From Eubacterium sp. (GTDB lineage Bacteria; Bacillota; Clostridia; Lachnospirales; Lachnospiraceae): DNA of 7,355 nucleotides. Below the pieces are notes generated by a model. It was not told where the DNA came from, did no database searches, and worked only from the letters and a program-made list of their open reading frames with translations. Location: the NCBI GenBank assembly GCA_021442545.1, contig JABUSX010000135.1:1-7355 (forward strand), given 5' to 3'. Of the stretch, positions 6,512-7,355 are shown one piece after another (positions within the stretch are counted from its first letter, which is position 1; every line of letters starts with the position of its first letter). Position numbers and translations under genes: made by a program.

Positions 6512-6560
6512 AGCAAATCCCCGCCTTCTCCATCTATGATGGAAAAAACGGGGATCTGCT
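6512..6560 (-). repeat. 22-bp hairpin, fully paired only in minus-strand RNA
   Basis: Arms 6512-6533 and 6539-6560 enclose a 5-base loop (6534-6538). Eighteen of 22 positions are Watson-Crick pairs on either strand. The other four (6516/6556, 6524/6548, 6525/6547, 6528/6544) are A/C mismatches on the plus strand, which become G-U wobbles in minus-strand RNA, so that transcript pairs without interruption. The core CCCCG/CGGGG and the long stem should make it very stable. No U-run follows on either strand, so it is not a textbook terminator. It lies 162 bases downstream of the CAP gene stop. Confidence 0.8.
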
Positions 6561-6695
6561 TCCCTTTCCTGAAAGAGTACGGGGTCTGTTTCCGGAGATT
6601 ACCGTATGTTTTCCGACCCTGTCTCTTTCCGCCGTTTCCGGCTTCTGATAATGGCTGAAGGCTTCCTGCCGGCTGCACCGGATCTGCCTTCCGCC
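6512..6695 (-). ncRNA. Candidate structured RNA: four consecutive hairpins
   Basis: Reading the minus strand 5' to 3', four helices follow with short linkers. Helix 1 (6695-6653) is GGC plus GAAGGC pairing with GCCUUC plus GCC across one G/A mismatch, topped by CCGG-UGCAG-CCGG. Helix 2 (6642-6631) is GCCG-GAAA-CGGC, a GNRA tetraloop that exists only on this strand. Helix 3 (6629-6571) is GAAAGAG with CUCUUUC, then a one-base bulge, two pairs, a mismatch, and GGGUC with GACCC around a large loop. Helix 4 is the 22-bp hairpin. The region could be the 3' part of the CAP transcript or an RNA with its own promoter inside the CAP 3' end; a weak TATTAT is at 6751-6746. It does not resemble tmRNA, RNase P RNA, SRP RNA or any riboswitch I recognise. 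Existence as an RNA is inference. Confidence 0.35.
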
Positions 6696-6721
6696 GCTTT
6701 CTGTACTTGTTATCTTCTTTG

Positions 6722-7355
6722 TCAGCCGCTGAAGACCTGCGCCGTATAATACACGTAATAAGGACGGCCTGTCTTTGTCTTCATCTGTCTGCAGAATACG
6801 CTGACACCCATGAATTTATGGCTTGTGCGTATCAGGTTCGCATTATTGACAGCGGATTTCATCCACATATCCACAACATCTGCTGCCGTATCGGCCCCGC
6901 CTGCAAGATTTTCATTCACGATTGCGGAACCGACCGAGCTCCGGAACGTTCCGTCCGGACGATAATGACTGAATTTATAACTGATCTCGATAGCTCTCGT
7001 ATCTGCGACCGCGTTCAGCGTATCCTTCGTTCCGAGAGGCGCGACGCCTTTTATCTTGCGGTAAGCGTTTACCTGACTGATGATCTGGTTTTCCATCGAT
7101 CCGTCATAATGTCCTGTTACTTCAGCCGTTTTCCCTCCCGGAAGAGAGACCGTGTAGGTCTTATCTATGTAACCGGCCAGCGGAGACTCAATCTCTTCGA
7201 GTTCTACCACCGTCCCTTCCGCAAGCTCTGCCGCTGTCCCCTCCGCGAGCTCTGCCAAAGCTCCTTCCGCCGATGAGGCCGGTACGACCCGGTCACCAAG
7301 CAGAACACCGGACACGATCACGGCTGCAATGCATACCGTCAGTATGACCGGCACA
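6722..7355 (-). CDS. Secreted CAP/SCP-domain protein (YkwD-like), N-terminus beyond the window
   Basis: About 211 codons are visible, ending at TGA 6724-6722. The frame is still open at the right edge. It enters inside a hydrophobic core (VILTVCIAAVIVSGVLLG), and the basic n-region of the signal peptide is missing, so the GTG at the edge is probably an internal Val. After the signal come three 8-residue repeats (ELAEGTxx type, about 27-54), a short linker, and a CAP domain (about 87-208). CAP landmarks are FSHYRPDG with His130, VNENLAGG with Glu148, WMKSAVNNANLI (164-175) and the C-terminal strand YYVYYTAQVF. In most bacterial CAP domains the third motif reads Ser-Pro-Gly-His; here Asn170 occupies the His place. 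CAP proteins in Bacillota are extracellular and mostly of unknown activity. The family is clear; the role is not. Confidence 0.85.
   Translation of the reverse strand, partial: VPVILTVCIAAVIVSGVLLGDRVVPASSAEGALAELAEGTAAELAEGTVVELEEIESPLAGYIDKTYTVSLPGGKTAEVTGHYDGSMENQIISQVNAYRKIKGVAPLGTKDTLNAVADTRAIEISYKFSHYRPDGTFRSSVGSAIVNENLAGGADTAADVVDMWMKSAVNNANLIRTSHKFMGVSVFCRQMKTKTGRPYYVYYTAQVFSG
7204..7275 (-). repeat. Three 24-bp tandem repeats inside the CAP-protein gene
   Basis: Units at 7204-7227, 7228-7251 and 7252-7275 are in-frame 24-base copies. Units 1 and 2 are the most alike, and unit 3 is more diverged. They encode an 8-residue motif of the type ELAEGTAA between the signal peptide and the CAP domain. 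The acidic, Ala-rich segment is probably a flexible or helical stalk. Such repeats can expand or contract between strains. Confidence 0.75.

Larger units (their letters stand above)
6451..6721. other. Gene-free stretch between the CAP gene and the symporter promoter
   Basis: These 271 bases hold no reading frame I accept as a gene. On the minus strand a frame runs from inside the CAP gene 3' end to a TAG at 6456-6454. It has no ATG, only a GTG at 6678 without a ribosome site, and a Lys/Arg-rich composition. The 62-codon plus-strand frame (6460-6648) is a mirror product of the large hairpin. What stands out is minus-strand RNA folding potential across 6512-6695, listed separately, and the direct repeats near the symporter promoter. 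No canonical U-tract terminator for the CAP gene is visible. Confidence 0.6.

Noticed and set aside
6460..6648. 62-codon plus-strand frame with a product similar to the opposite-strand frame
   Set aside because: The resemblance comes from the inverted repeat at 6512-6560, and there is no ribosome site before the ATG.
6653..6695. Resemblance of the GGAAG-containing hairpin to the SRP RNA apical motif
   Set aside because: Only short purine strings are shared; the SRP GGAA tetraloop and asymmetric internal loop are not reproduced in the fold.
6454..6739. Possible small or broken gene on the minus strand after the CAP gene (ends IPVFSIIDGEGGDLLLYRND and onward)
   Set aside because: The C-terminal part looks somewhat protein-like, but there is no ATG, the GTG at 6678 has no ribosome site, the frame begins inside the CAP gene, and the protein-like part is encoded by the 22-bp hairpin. 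A decayed gene is not excluded.
6745..6750. Perfect TATAAT on the plus strand
   Set aside because: It lies inside the CAP coding sequence, has no -35 at the right distance, and no plus-strand gene follows.
6707..7276. 189-codon plus-strand frame
   Set aside because: It is antisense to the CAP-domain gene and has no recognisable domain.
1..7355. CRISPR array, tRNA, rRNA, insertion sequence, attachment site, replication origin
   Set aside because: None seen: no regularly spaced long repeats, no tRNA-like cloverleaf, no transposase or integrase, and no terminal inverted repeats with target duplication.

Overview
The window reads as chromosomal DNA of an anaerobic Bacillota (Firmicutes)-like bacterium. 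The reasons are a ferredoxin-dependent 2-oxoacid oxidoreductase, strong purine-rich Shine-Dalgarno sites, sigma-A type promoters, a YkwD-like CAP-domain exported protein and a Lys-rich signal peptide. I cannot assign family or genus by eye.

Layout. (1) Positions 1-123 hold the 5' end of a minus-strand gene for an exported protein, cut by the left edge. (2) Positions 124-440 are a divergent promoter region with an extended -10 for the leftward gene and a sigma-A promoter for the rightward operon. (3) Positions 441-4577 are a four-gene plus-strand operon: iorA, iorB, a PaaK-type arylacetate-CoA ligase and a tandem-ACT protein, all tightly spaced with good ribosome sites. It ends at a perfect 15-bp hairpin terminator (4638-4680) that is symmetric enough to serve both strands. 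(4) Positions 4803-6347 encode a convergent minus-strand sodium:solute symporter (SSS) family transporter with a clear promoter at 6422-6450. (5) Positions 6451-6721 contain no convincing gene. On the minus strand they can fold into four consecutive hairpins, including a 22-bp stem that is fully paired only when G-U wobbles are allowed in the minus-strand RNA. (6) From 6722 to the right edge is a minus-strand CAP/SCP-domain secreted protein whose N-terminus lies outside the window.

How the genes fit together. IorAB converts aryl-pyruvates from aromatic amino acid transamination into arylacetyl-CoA, CO2 and reduced ferredoxin, or runs in reverse to make aryl-pyruvates from arylacetyl-CoA. The ligase connects arylacetyl-CoA with the free arylacetic acid. 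The ACT protein is a plausible amino-acid sensor for the pathway. The two halves of a sequence in the iorA promoter spacer (ACTTCAAC and ATAAAGTG) recur in the same order and transcriptional orientation in the leader of the symporter gene. This suggests that the transporter and the operon answer to one regulator.

The items most worth a second look are the structured minus-strand region at 6512-6695, the shared operator-like motif, and the CAP domain with Asn where the family normally has its second active-site His. The protein families themselves are all known.
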